Positions 18,323 through 26,991 are shown, numbered from the stretch's first letter. The stretch: DNA of 64,000 bases from Candidatus Paracaedibacter acanthamoebae (GCF_000742835.1 NZ_CP008941.1:1383001-1447000), one strand, 5' to 3'. Notes: a model not told the origin generated them from the sequence alone. Numbers and translations are program-made.

Positions 18323-18354
18323 ATAAGCGTCTAATTGAAAAATACCATAATATC

Positions 18355-18369
18355 AATCAATAGTTGATT
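18355..18369 (+). promoter_or_regulatory. Palindromic operator or leader hairpin, peptide gene 1
   Basis: AATCAA-TAG-TTGATT, a perfect 6-3-6 palindrome of the LysR-box type (T-N11-A), 11 bases before the AAGGAG of the peptide gene. It lies in the predicted leader, downstream of the promoter. Confidence 0.6.
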
Positions 18370-18391
18370 ATAAAAAATAAGGAGAAAAATT

Positions 18392-18463
18392 ATGCATAAA
18401 TTAATATTGGAAAACCGTAAAGCTGTTCCTCATTTAAGCATCACAGTTTCCAAGAATTTTTAA
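18392..18463 (+). CDS. 23-residue conserved peptide, LysR-associated, copy 1
   Basis: ATG 18392 to TAA 18461-18463, with a strong AAGGAG 8-9 bases ahead. The peptide starts MHKLILENRKAVPHLSI and ends in KNF. It aligns without gaps to two other peptides (20474 and 44463): M-[HR]-[KD]-x-x-[LF]-E-N-x-[KH]-A, then a hydrophobic half with Ser/Cys at position 16. It is tail to tail with lysR copy 1, 9 bp away. There is no signal peptide. It may be a signal or regulatory peptide; a translated leader is the alternative. Confidence 0.65.
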   Translation: MHKLILENRKAVPHLSITVSKNF

Positions 18464-18472
18464 CTGGAGTAT

Positions 18473-19375
18473 TTATCCTTCCATACTTACTGCTTTACTT
18501 TTTTTAGCCAAATAATTAAATAATAAGCTGATTTTTTTTGAGAATCTTCTGTTTTCTAAAAAGGAGTAGTATAGAGGGATAAATTCACCCTGTATGTCAG
18601 GTAAAACTTCTACTAATTTAGATTCTGTAATAATAGGGTAATCTGGGAGTTCAACAATCCCATATCCTTTTAAAGCTGCATTAAACATTCCGTGTAAAGA
18701 ATTTATTTCAAAATAAGGATGGCGGGGACCGCTTCCTTTTTTTATGCCTAAATTAAGCACCCAATTTGTACTTCCATGGGAGGTATAATAGTTATCTTTG
18801 TAGGTAATAAGATGATGATCATCTAAATCTTCGGGGGTGTGTGGAGTACCATATTTTTTTAAGTAAGAAGGGCTGGCAAATAATCTTATCCGGGCATTAA
18901 AAAGTGGTTTTTGTATTAAATGAGGCTGGTGAGGTATGAAGGTGCATATCGCCACATCTCCTTCATTAATATTAATATTATCAGTCGTCAAAAAAATTTT
19001 TGTTCTTATATCAGGATATTTATTTAAAAAATCATCTAAACTTGGGACAAGCCATTCTGAACCCACAAAAGGAGTGGTAATGATTTTTATTTCCCCTTCC
19101 GCCTCACCTTCTTTTTCATAAAAAACTCTCTCAAAATTATCTGCTTGCTGAAGCATTTTTTCAGCAAAAGCATATAATCTTTCTCCTTGGGCTGTTAACC
19201 GCATTCCTGCCGGAAATCGTTTAAAAAGTTGTGTTTTAAGGTTGTATTCTAAGTCACTAATTAAAACGCTGAGCGAAGGTTGGCTCACATTAAGTTTTGC
19301 GGCAGCTTTTGTCATGCTGCCTTCTCGAGCAACCATGTAAAATGGTCTTAATTTAGACAGATCGATGGGTCTCAT
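18473..19375 (-). CDS. LysR-type transcriptional regulator, copy 1
   Basis: 300 residues. The winged HTH covers residues 1-65 (KAAAKLNVSQPSLSVLIS), then a linker helix and a LysR substrate-binding domain (about 90-290; IKIITTPFVGSEWLVPSL opens it). Closest relatives here are copies 2 and 3. The conserved patches LIQKPLF, the GYGIVELP motif and the ENRRFSKK C-terminus are shared. It is convergent with peptide gene 1. LysR proteins usually bind T-N11-A palindromes, and one lies before the peptide gene. Effector unknown. Confidence 0.9.
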   Translation of the reverse strand: MRPIDLSKLRPFYMVAREGSMTKAAAKLNVSQPSLSVLISDLEYNLKTQLFKRFPAGMRLTAQGERLYAFAEKMLQQADNFERVFYEKEGEAEGEIKIITTPFVGSEWLVPSLDDFLNKYPDIRTKIFLTTDNININEGDVAICTFIPHQPHLIQKPLFNARIRLFASPSYLKKYGTPHTPEDLDDHHLITYKDNYYTSHGSTNWVLNLGIKKGSGPRHPYFEINSLHGMFNAALKGYGIVELPDYPIITESKLVEVLPDIQGEFIPLYYSFLENRRFSKKISLLFNYLAKKSKAVSMEG

Positions 19376-19520
19376 GGTTAAGGTCCGATTTATTTCATCA
19401 ATAGATATATCAATTCTTATATTAAAATGAATTTTTAAAATAAAGGTTAATTTTATGTATGAGGGTGATTAAATCTTTTTTCACAATGTGCTTCCTTTCC
19501 CGGCCGAAGAGCCGGGATCT
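19376..19520 (-). repeat. Upstream region duplicated between lysR copies 1 and 2
   Basis: The 145 bp upstream of lysR copy 1 are nearly identical to 21496-21640 upstream of copy 2, down to the first palindrome of the REP-like array. The coding parts are far more diverged, so the flanks were recently duplicated or homogenised. Confidence 0.75.
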
Positions 19521-20203
19521 CGAGATGGCAAGCGACGGCCCTTATGAGCTCGAGACCCCGGGTCAGGCCCGGGGATAGGACCTTTTTTATTTATTCTCTC
19601 TCTTTTCCCGGCCGAAGAGCCGGGATCTCGAGATGGCATGCGATGGCGCCCTTGTGAGCTCGAGACCCCGGGTCAAGCCCGGGGAATAAGTTCTTTTGTA
19701 TGGCTACTATTTTACCATTTTCTCCCTTTTCCCGGCCGAAGAGCCGGGATCTCGAGATGGCAAGCGACGGCGCGCGCCCTTGTGAGCTCGAGACCCCGGG
19801 TCAAGCCCGGGGAATAAGTTCTTTTGTATGGCTACTATTTTACCATTTTCTCCCTTTTCCCGGCCGAAGAGCCGGGATCTCGAGATAACAAGCGATGGCC
19901 CTTGTGAGCTCGAGACCCCGGGTCAGGCCCGGGGAATAAGTTCTTTTGTATGACTACTATTTTACCATTTTCTCCCTTTTCCCGGCCGAAGAGCCGGGAT
20001 CTCGAGGTGCCAAACGATAGCCCTTATGAGCTCGAGACCCCGGGTCAAGCCCGGGGAATAAGTTCTTTTGTATGACTACTATTTTACCATTTTCTCCCTT
20101 TTCCCGGCCGAAGAGCCGGGATCTCGAGATGGCATGCGATGGCCCTTGTGAGCTCGAGACCCCGGGCCTGTCCTCAACTTGATTGGGGATCAAGTCCGGG
20201 GAT
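19499..20203. repeat. REP-like palindrome array 1 (six units)
   Basis: Six units start at about 19499, 19607, 19731, 19859, 19981 and 20103. Each has a small palindrome (CCCGGCCGAAGAGCCGGG), the word ATCTCGAG, a variable 15-20 bases, GAGCTCGAGACCCCGG and a second palindrome (CCCCGGGTCAAGCCCGGGG type). Units 3-6 also share the spacer with TACTATTTTACCATTTTCTC. GC is much higher than in the flanks. Open frames here are by-products of the repeat. Confidence 0.85.
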
Positions 20204-20376
20204 GAGGTCTCTTTAAGGAAGTTGGAGCTCAAGCGTTCCATGAAGAAAATATTAAAATTATAAGAGGTGCTTGCTCCTCCTCAAAAATAAATGAAAAAAT
20301 TTAATTATATCAATTACATAATTTTTCTAGAAAAATATAGGGTAAAATTCTTCCTACTGCCAGTGTATTTGGGGCA

Positions 20377-20406
20377 TTGACTTAAAGAGATAGAAAAAGG
20401 TAATTA
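20377..20406 (+). promoter_or_regulatory. Promoter of peptide gene 2
   Basis: TTGACT (20377-20382), an 18-bp spacer, TAATTA (20401-20406). After it, AAATAAACG and GTTAAAAAAA are shared with the leader of peptide gene 3. The stretch 20204-20376 before it holds no gene that I can see. Confidence 0.55.
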
Positions 20407-20439
20407 AATAAACGGATAGTTAAAAAAAACCATAATATC

Positions 20440-20454
20440 AATCAATAGTTGATA
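20440..20454 (+). promoter_or_regulatory. Palindromic operator or leader hairpin, peptide gene 2
   Basis: AATCAATAGTTGATA, palindromic in ATCAA-TAG-TTGAT. It is identical to copy 1 except for the last base. It sits in the leader, shortly before AAGGAG. Confidence 0.6.
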
Positions 20455-20473
20455 AAAAATAAGGAGAAAAATT

Positions 20474-20542
20474 ATGCGTAAAATAAATTTTGAGAACGCT
20501 AAAGCATCCATTCATTTTTGCGTTCTTATTGTAAGTATCTAA
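20474..20542 (+). CDS. 22-residue conserved peptide, LysR-associated, copy 2
   Basis: ATG 20474 to TAA 20540-20542, with AAGGAG ahead. The peptide begins MRKINFENAKASIHFCVLI. Glu7, Asn8, Lys10 and Ala11 match copy 1, and Cys16 matches copy 3. The leader words ATAATATCAATCAATAGTTGAT and AAAAAATAAGGAGAAAAATT are almost unchanged from copy 1, while the downstream codons have diverged, as expected for a translated gene under selection. It converges on lysR copy 2 with a 62-bp gap. Confidence 0.65.
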   Translation: MRKINFENAKASIHFCVLIVSI

Positions 20543-20604
20543 TTAAAGAAGATGGGGAAGATTTAATTCTAAGGTGAATAAGTTAAAGAGAGTATTTCCT
20601 ATTT

Positions 20605-21495
20605 TTAAAGTTTAATACCGCTTTTAAGAAAATATTCATACACCTTATTAAGTTTTTTAGAATTTTTTCTATTTGCAAGAAAAATATAATACAACATAAT
20701 GTCTTCCCCATAAATATTTGGTAGTACTATTTCTAATCCAGAATTTAACACCACTTGATAATTGGGAAGTTCGACAATACCGTACCCTTGTAAAGCGGCA
20801 TTCATCATTCCGTTTAAAGAATCTATTTCTAATTTAGATTTTCTGAGAGGCTCATTAGCCTTAAGACCTGTGTGAAGGAGAAGGTTTATACTCCTATCGG
20901 TTGAGTAATAATTACCACGATAGGTAATTAATCGATGATTATCCAGATCCTCTGGCGTTTGAGGGATACCATATCTTTTAAGGTAATCTTTACTTGCGAA
21001 TAAATGTGTGCGAGCGGAAAATAATGGTTTTTGTATAAGGTGGGGTTGATGGGGAATATAGGTTGCTAAGGTTATATCTGCTTCTGCAGGATTAATGTTT
21101 TCAGGCTCTAAATGAATTTTTATGTCGACCGCCGGATAATTTTTTATAAACTTATTAAGGCTAGGGATTAACCATTCAGCTCCTACAAAGGGATAAGTAA
21201 TAATTTTAAGTTCGCCTCTAATATTGTCTTCTTTTTCATAAAAAGATTCCTCAAAAGCTTCATGCTCTTCCACAACTTTCCTAGCATAGAGGTACAATCT
21301 TTCCCCTTGAGGTGTGAGACGGACTCCCCTTGGAAGTCGCTCAAAAAGCTGCACTTTTAAGTTATATTCTAAATCACTAATGAGTTCACTAAGCGATGGT
21401 TGGGTAACATTAAGTTTCCGAGCGGCCTTGGTTATATTTCCTTCTCGAGCAGCCATGTAAAATGGTCTTAATTTAGACAGATCTATGGGTCTCAT
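20605..21495 (-). CDS. LysR-type transcriptional regulator, copy 2
   Basis: 296 residues, a paralogue of copies 1 and 3. HTH within residues 1-65 (ITKAARKLNVTQPSLSELIS), effector domain from about 90 (LKIITYPFVGAEWLIPSL), and GYGIVELPNY near 240. It is convergent with peptide gene 2. Its flank on the 5' side is the duplicated block followed by REP-like array 2. Confidence 0.9.
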   Translation of the reverse strand: MRPIDLSKLRPFYMAAREGNITKAARKLNVTQPSLSELISDLEYNLKVQLFERLPRGVRLTPQGERLYLYARKVVEEHEAFEESFYEKEDNIRGELKIITYPFVGAEWLIPSLNKFIKNYPAVDIKIHLEPENINPAEADITLATYIPHQPHLIQKPLFSARTHLFASKDYLKRYGIPQTPEDLDNHRLITYRGNYYSTDRSINLLLHTGLKANEPLRKSKLEIDSLNGMMNAALQGYGIVELPNYQVVLNSGLEIVLPNIYGEDIMLYYIFLANRKNSKKLNKVYEYFLKSGIKL

Positions 21496-21640
21496 GGTTA
21501 AGGTCCGCTTTATTTCATAAATATATATATCAATTCTTATATTAAAATGAATTTTTAAAATAAAGGTTAATTTTATGTATGAGGGTGATTAAATCTTTTT
21601 TCACAATGTGCTTCCTTTCCCGGCCGAAGAGCCGGGATCT
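21496..21640 (-). repeat. Upstream region duplicated between lysR copies 1 and 2 (second copy)
   Basis: Near-identical partner of 19376-19520; the few differences lie close to the lysR start codon. Confidence 0.75.
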
Positions 21641-22068
21641 CGGGATGGCAGACAATTGCCCTTGTAAGCTCGAGACCCCGGGCCTGTCCTCAACTTGATT
21701 GGGGATCAAGCCCGGGGATAGAACCTTTCTTTATTTATTCTCTCTTTTTCCCGGCCGAAGAGCCGGGATCTCGAGATGGCAAATGATGGCCCTTATGATT
21801 CCGAGACCCCGGATCAAGCCCGGGGATAGGACCTTTTTTATTTATTCTCTCTTTTTCCCGGCCGAAGAGCCGGGATCTCGAGATGCCAAACGATGTCCCT
21901 TGTGAGATCGAGACCCCGGGCCTGTCCTCAACTTGATTGGGGATCAAGTCCGGGGATAGGACCTTTTTTTATTTATTCTCGCTCTTTTCCCGGCCAAAGA
22001 GCCGGGATCTCGAGATGGCAGACAATTGCCATTGTGAGCTCGAGACCCCGGATCAAGTCCGGGGAAAA
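21619..22068. repeat. REP-like palindrome array 2 (four units)
   Basis: Units begin at about 21619, 21750, 21857 and 21989, built like array 1. Two carry the longer right palindrome with CCTGTCCTCAACTTGATTGG. The array ends where the 550-bp direct repeat begins. Confidence 0.85.
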
Positions 22069-22581
22069 TAGGAAGTGAGAAGAACAACAAAAGAAAAATT
22101 ATCTATAAAAAAATTATTTCTAAAAAATTTGCTTTTTGTTAGACATACAAAATTAGGTGTAACAGAGGGAATTTGATATGAAGCAATATTATCTCTATAT
22201 TTTAGCTTCAAGACGCCAGGGTGTTCTTTATATTGGCTCAACAACTGATTTGATTCGCAGAGTATTCGAGCATAAATCAAATGCTGTAGACGGCTTCACT
22301 AAACGATATGGTGTACATCAGTTAGTATATTATGAAATTGGGCATACTCTTGAATCCGTTCGCTATAGAGAACTGCAAATGAAAAAATGGATGCGGCAAT
22401 GGAAAATAGACTTAATAGAAAAAGATAATAAAGAGTGGCGCGACCTTTATTATGAATTAATCTAGCGGTAAATCTTTCCTTCCCGGCCCTCCCTTCCTCC
22501 TATTCCCGGCCGAAGAGCCGGGATCTCGAGATAGCAGACAATTGCCCTTGTAAGCTCGAGACCCCGGATCAAGTCCGGGGA
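22032..22581. repeat. 550-bp perfect direct repeat, copy A
   Basis: Bases 22032-22581 are identical to 22656-23205 (offset 624). The unit starts and ends in REP-like palindromes and contains one complete GIY-YIG gene. Perfect identity shows a very recent duplication, or an assembly duplication. Confidence 0.9.
22178..22465 (+). CDS. GIY-YIG endonuclease-domain protein, copy A
   Basis: 95 residues, essentially one GIY-YIG domain of the small YhbQ/UPF0213-like type. The two signature strands are YYLYILAS and VLYIGST (Tyr-Ile-Gly), followed by DLIRRVFEHKSN with the catalytic-type Arg and a later Glu in YRELQMKKW. Its cellular role is not established. It is flanked on both sides by REP-like palindromes and lies in a duplicated unit. 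Confidence 0.88.
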   Translation: MKQYYLYILASRRQGVLYIGSTTDLIRRVFEHKSNAVDGFTKRYGVHQLVYYEIGHTLESVRYRELQMKKWMRQWKIDLIEKDNKEWRDLYYELI

Positions 22582-22688
22582 TAGGACCTTTTTTATTTAT
22601 TCTCTCCCTTTTCCCGGCCGAAGAGCCGGGATCTCGAGATGGCGAGCGACGGCCCTTGTGAGCTCGAGACCCCGGATCAAGTCCGGGG
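22503..22688. repeat. REP-like palindromes between the two GIY-YIG copies
   Basis: Two units (from about 22503 and 22612), each with the CCCGGCCGAAGAGCCGGG palindrome and the right palindrome CCCCGGATCAAGTCCGGGG. Confidence 0.85.
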
Positions 22689-22801
22689 AAAATAGGAAGT
22701 GAGAAGAACAACAAAAGAAAAATTATCTATAAAAAAATTATTTCTAAAAAATTTGCTTTTTGTTAGACATACAAAATTAGGTGTAACAGAGGGAATTTGA
22801 T

Positions 22802-23089
22802 ATGAAGCAATATTATCTCTATATTTTAGCTTCAAGACGCCAGGGTGTTCTTTATATTGGCTCAACAACTGATTTGATTCGCAGAGTATTCGAGCATAAA
22901 TCAAATGCTGTAGACGGCTTCACTAAACGATATGGTGTACATCAGTTAGTATATTATGAAATTGGGCATACTCTTGAATCCGTTCGCTATAGAGAACTGC
23001 AAATGAAAAAATGGATGCGGCAATGGAAAATAGACTTAATAGAAAAAGATAATAAAGAGTGGCGCGACCTTTATTATGAATTAATCTAG
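22802..23089 (+). CDS. GIY-YIG endonuclease-domain protein, copy B
   Basis: Protein and DNA are identical to copy A (22178-22465), including 145 bp upstream with the start region TGTAACAGAGGGAATTTGAT before the ATG. Both copies appear intact. Confidence 0.88.
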   Translation: MKQYYLYILASRRQGVLYIGSTTDLIRRVFEHKSNAVDGFTKRYGVHQLVYYEIGHTLESVRYRELQMKKWMRQWKIDLIEKDNKEWRDLYYELI

Positions 23090-23126
23090 CGGTAAATCTT
23101 TCCTTCCCGGCCCTCCCTTCCTCCTA

Positions 23127-23204
23127 TTCCCGGCCGAAGAGCCGGGATCTCGAGATAGCAGACAATTGCCCTTGTAAGCTCGAGACCCCGGATCAAGTCC
23201 GGGG
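23127..23204. repeat. REP-like palindrome unit
   Basis: A single unit closes copy B of the direct repeat, followed by a left half palindrome (CCCGGCCG at about 23234) cut off by unrelated sequence. Confidence 0.8.
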
Positions 23205-23361
23205 AATAAATATTCTTTATTCTCTCTCTTTTCCCGGCCGATCTTTCTCCTTTCTCTACCATAAACCCCCTTTTATAAAAGGACGAAGAAGAGTAAGGTA
23301 AAGGCATAAAAATAATCAGCCCTTTCTTCCTGGAAAGCTCACTAATAAAACGGACATTATA

Positions 23362-24444
23362 ATGCATATAAATCCTTACTTATTTTTCTTACTCAAAGAT
23401 GGAGAATTTATTGTTTGGGACTATCTTCACCATAGTCAATTTGCCCTAGAGCCAGAGTATATGGAACGCTTAAAACTCTGGTCGTTAAACAAAATAGACT
23501 CCCCGTCCCCTATAGATCAGGAGTTAGAAGAGGCTCAGCTAATTTCAAAAGAACCTATTCATGAAGGTGAATGGGGATGGGATTACCTTTCTAAAATCTT
23601 CCATATCGGGACCAAAGATATTGCAGAACATTTAATGGGCCTAACAAAAGAAGAATGGACAGAGAATTATCTGACCTATTGCCAATCTATTGCCTCTCAC
23701 CCCCCTGCTTTTCATATCCAAAAAGAAGGGAATCCGATTTCTTTGCCTCAACCTGACCTTTCATTATTAGATCAAAACGGTTTTCTAGAGGTGGTAAAAA
23801 GGCGCAAAACCAACCGTTCCTTTAAAGGAGAGCCCATTTCTCTTGAATATTTAAGCACCCTGTTGTTTGTCAGCTTAGGTCCCATTCATGAAAAATGGTC
23901 TGACTTAGAAGATAATGGATTACAGATCCTTGGGCGGCGCAAATCTTTTCCTTCTGCCGGGGGATTACATCCAGAAGAAGCCTATATTGTTGCCTTGAGA
24001 GTCGACGGCTTAACGCCTGGTATTTATCACTATGATTCAGTTGATCATCATCTAACCTTAATCGAGGAAAAATCTGTCGAAGCTGAGTTAGTCCAGCTTT
24101 TGTATGGTCAATATTTTGCAGAAGGATTGGCTGTAGGAATATTTCTAACAGCCCGGTTTGAAAAAGGCTGGTGGAAATATCCTCATTCGCGTGGATACCG
24201 TATGACCTTAATCGATAGTGGCCATGCGTCTCAATCGGTCTTACTAACCGCAACAGCACTCGGCCTTGATACTTGGTTAACCGGAGCTTTTAGCGATTCC
24301 AACGTCGAAAAGTTTTTATCTCTTACGTCTACAACTGAGCAACCTTTATTCTTTATTGGGGTTGGCTATGGTAACAATATGACTGTGGATCAGTATATGT
24401 TGTCACAGTTAGACTCCCTCCCGTCAGGACAGTCTAAAGAATAG
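23362..24444 (+). CDS. SagB/ThcOx-type FMN-dependent oxidoreductase
   Basis: 360 residues. The C-terminal about 200 residues are a nitroreductase fold of the SagB type: KRRKTNRSFKGEPISLEYLS opens the domain (about 149), then FPSAGGLHPEEAYIV (the SagB hallmark, about 194), GIYHYDSVDHHL, and SGHASQSVLLTATALGLDTW near 285. In thiazole/oxazole-modified microcin pathways such enzymes oxidise azolines to azoles. The N-terminal about 140 residues are a helper domain common in SagB proteins. No cyclodehydratase or precursor gene is seen nearby, so the substrate is unknown. Confidence 0.85.
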   Translation: MHINPYLFFLLKDGEFIVWDYLHHSQFALEPEYMERLKLWSLNKIDSPSPIDQELEEAQLISKEPIHEGEWGWDYLSKIFHIGTKDIAEHLMGLTKEEWTENYLTYCQSIASHPPAFHIQKEGNPISLPQPDLSLLDQNGFLEVVKRRKTNRSFKGEPISLEYLSTLLFVSLGPIHEKWSDLEDNGLQILGRRKSFPSAGGLHPEEAYIVALRVDGLTPGIYHYDSVDHHLTLIEEKSVEAELVQLLYGQYFAEGLAVGIFLTARFEKGWWKYPHSRGYRMTLIDSGHASQSVLLTATALGLDTWLTGAFSDSNVEKFLSLTSTTEQPLFFIGVGYGNNMTVDQYMLSQLDSLPSGQSKE

Positions 24445-25091
24445 GCTTGCGAGGGGTGGAGTGGGTTTAGCAAGCCCCCCTCCCTCCCTCTTATAACAGT
24501 AAGGTGGGATTACGCCGCAGAGAGTAATCAAGCATACTTCCCTTTTCAAAAGGCCTTATCTTTTGATACTTTTAGTAAAATGGATAAATTTTGCTTAATA
24601 ATCTCCTTCGCATTTTATTTAAAACAATCTGAGGTGACGGAGCAGCGATATCCATTGCAAAGGATGTTACCACCACCATCTTGATATAAGAAACAAGGCA
24701 GGAGAGAAGAAATAATTTTACGAAAACCAAACATACTTTTACCCCATAACAAAGCCCCCGAAATTACATGAATAACGAGGGCTTTGATCGAAAGAACAAC
24801 AATCTGAAAAAGGTTTTAATACTTTATTAAGACTTTTTCAAGCCTCTAAAATGCTGTTTTTTTGATTTTTTCACCATTTCTGAAAAATAATTCAATGAAC
24901 TTTACAATTAATTATTTTTAACCATTTTTTTAATGACACCTATTCTATTAAATTTTATAAGGATTTAATAAATATTTTTAAATTTTCCTGGCCAAAAGAT
25001 GTTAAAAAAAGTTCGTGTCCTATTCTCTGATTGCGTTTCAGGACCTGTTCATTTAAAAATGAAATAACTCAATTTGTTTACTGTAAGATTA
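24445..25091. other. Intergenic region with two hairpins
   Basis: No gene is supported. GGCTTGC (24444-24450) pairs with GCAAGCC (24470-24476) right after the SagB-type gene. CAAAGCCC (24750-24757) pairs with GGGCTTTG (24779-24786) around a 21-nt loop. Neither has a good T-tract. The last 250 bp are AT-rich and should hold the lepA promoter. Confidence 0.45.
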
Positions 25092-26885
25092 ATGAAAAAC
25101 ATTCGTAACTTTGCTATCATCGCTCACATTGATCATGGAAAATCCACCATGGCTGATCGTTTAATTGAATTCTGCGGCGCCATTGAAGCACGGGAAATGA
25201 AAGATCAATTATTAGATTCCATGGATATTGAACGGGAACGAGGCATTACAATTAAGGCCCAAACAGTCCGCCTAAATTATAAAGCGCAGGATGGGAATAC
25301 GTATCAATTAAACTTGATGGATACACCTGGTCACGTCGACTTTGCTTATGAAGTCAGCCGATCTCTTGCCGCCTGTGAAGGATCTCTTTTAATTGTCGAT
25401 GCCAGCCAAGGAGTAGAGGCCCAAACACTGGCGAATGTTTATCAAGCCATTGATAACAATCATGAAATTATCCCCGTTCTCAATAAAATTGATTTACCGG
25501 CAGCTGACCCTGATCGTGTCAAACAACAAATTGAAGATGTTATTGGACTTGATGCATCCGATGCTGTTCTTGCCTCTGCCAAGTCACGCCTTGGCATCCA
25601 AGAGGTATTAGAAGCCATCGTCACACGCTTACCCGCCCCTACCGGCGATGAAACAGCCCCACTTCAAGCCATGCTGGTCGACAGTTGGTACGATCCTTAT
25701 TTAGGCGTCATGATCTTGGTGCGTGTTAAAAACGGCGTTCTGTCTAAGGGGATGAAAATTCGCATGATGTCCAACGGCGTTAGCTACGAAGTTGAGCGTG
25801 TCGGTTACTTTACCCCAAAACAAGTTCTAATTGATAAGTTATTACCGGGCGAAGTTGGATTTATTACAGCGAGCATTAAAGCCGTTGCCGATTGTAAAGT
25901 TGGTGATACCATTACGGATGAGCGTCGCCAAGCTGCTGCGCCGTTACCCGGCTTTAAACCCTCCGTTCCTGTGGTCTTTTGCGGACTATTCCCCGTTGAT
26001 GCCGCAGACTTTGAAAGGCTCCGCGACAGCTTAGCCAAACTGCAACTCAATGATGCAAGCTTCCATTATGAAGCTGAAAGTTCTGCCGCTTTGGGATATG
26101 GATTCCGATGCGGCTTCTTAGGATTGCTGCACCTTGAAATTATCCAAGAACGTTTGGAACGTGAATTTGATCTTGACCTTATTACCACAGCCCCCAGTGT
26201 CGTCTATAAAATTTATATGACAAATGGGACGCAGATTGAATTGCACAACCCCGCCGACTATCCGGATGTGGTCAAGATTGATCGAATTGAGGAACCGTGG
26301 ATTAAAGCAACAATTTTGGTGCCGGATGAATATCTTGGGGCGGTGTTGACCTTATGTAATGAGCGTCGAGGCATGCAGGTTGATTTGACCTATGCCGGCA
26401 ACCGAGCTATGGCTGTTTATAAACTGCCTCTCAATGAAGTTGTTTTTGATTTTTACGATCGCCTAAAATCCATTAGCCGTGGGTATGCATCCTTTGACTA
26501 TGCCTTGGATTCCTATGAGGAAAGCGATATCGCAAAAGTGGCGATCATGGTTAATGGTGAAGCCGTTGATGCCCTCTCGATGTTAGTCCATCGAGGCCGA
26601 GCCGAAGCACGGGGCCGTATGATCTGTGAACGACTCAAAGATTTAATCCCACGCCAATTATTCAAAATTGCTATTCAAGCTGCCATTGGTGGTAAAGTTA
26701 TCGCTAGGGAAACCGTTTCAGCAATGCGTAAGGATGTTACTGCCAAATGTTATGGCGGGGATATTTCCCGTAAACGTAAACTTTTGGATAAACAAAAGGA
26801 AGGTAAGAAGAAAATGCGTCAATATGGAAACGTTGAAATTCCACAAAGCGCCTTTATTGCAGCCTTAAAAATGAATGACAATTAG
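25092..26885 (+). CDS. lepA: Elongation factor 4 (LepA) GTPase
   Basis: 597 residues from ATG 25092 ([19 protein letters not shown], the standard family start; an upstream TTG at 25074 adds six unsupported residues). G1 [10 protein letters not shown]3 DTPGHVDF, G4 NKIDLP. Domain II follows, then EF-G-like domains III and V and the LepA-specific C-terminal domain with [20 protein letters not shown]. It binds ribosomes and acts on stalled or mistranslocated complexes. No obvious Shine-Dalgarno. Confidence 0.97.
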   Translation: MKNIRNFAIIAHIDHGKSTMADRLIEFCGAIEAREMKDQLLDSMDIERERGITIKAQTVRLNYKAQDGNTYQLNLMDTPGHVDFAYEVSRSLAACEGSLLIVDASQGVEAQTLANVYQAIDNNHEIIPVLNKIDLPAADPDRVKQQIEDVIGLDASDAVLASAKSRLGIQEVLEAIVTRLPAPTGDETAPLQAMLVDSWYDPYLGVMILVRVKNGVLSKGMKIRMMSNGVSYEVERVGYFTPKQVLIDKLLPGEVGFITASIKAVADCKVGDTITDERRQAAAPLPGFKPSVPVVFCGLFPVDAADFERLRDSLAKLQLNDASFHYEAESSAALGYGFRCGFLGLLHLEIIQERLEREFDLDLITTAPSVVYKIYMTNGTQIELHNPADYPDVVKIDRIEEPWIKATILVPDEYLGAVLTLCNERRGMQVDLTYAGNRAMAVYKLPLNEVVFDFYDRLKSISRGYASFDYALDSYEESDIAKVAIMVNGEAVDALSMLVHRGRAEARGRMICERLKDLIPRQLFKIAIQAAIGGKVIARETVSAMRKDVTAKCYGGDISRKRKLLDKQKEGKKKMRQYGNVEIPQSAFIAALKMNDN

Positions 26886-26991
26886 CGCCCCCTCAAATTA
26901 TACCTTGAAAAACAATTAATGTTCCCCATTTCAAATTTAATTTATCATCTTAACTCTTAATAAATTTACATGCTTTAAATGGGGATATTTT

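Larger units (their letters stand above)
22656..23205. repeat. 550-bp perfect direct repeat, copy B
   Basis: Identical to 22032-22581. The 74 bp between the two copies are one REP-like half unit. Confidence 0.9.

Noticed and set aside
19499-20203. CRISPR array
   Set aside because: Units are regular, but each is internally palindromic at both ends, the spacers are themselves repeated, lengths vary, and no cas gene is near. This is a REP-like array.
22178-23089. Homing endonuclease or intron
   Set aside because: The protein is a single small GIY-YIG domain without a DNA-recognition part, and no interrupted host gene or intron structure is present.
23362-24444. Part of a thiazole/oxazole-modified microcin cluster
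   Set aside because: No cyclodehydratase, precursor or exporter gene lies within the neighbouring 10 kb.
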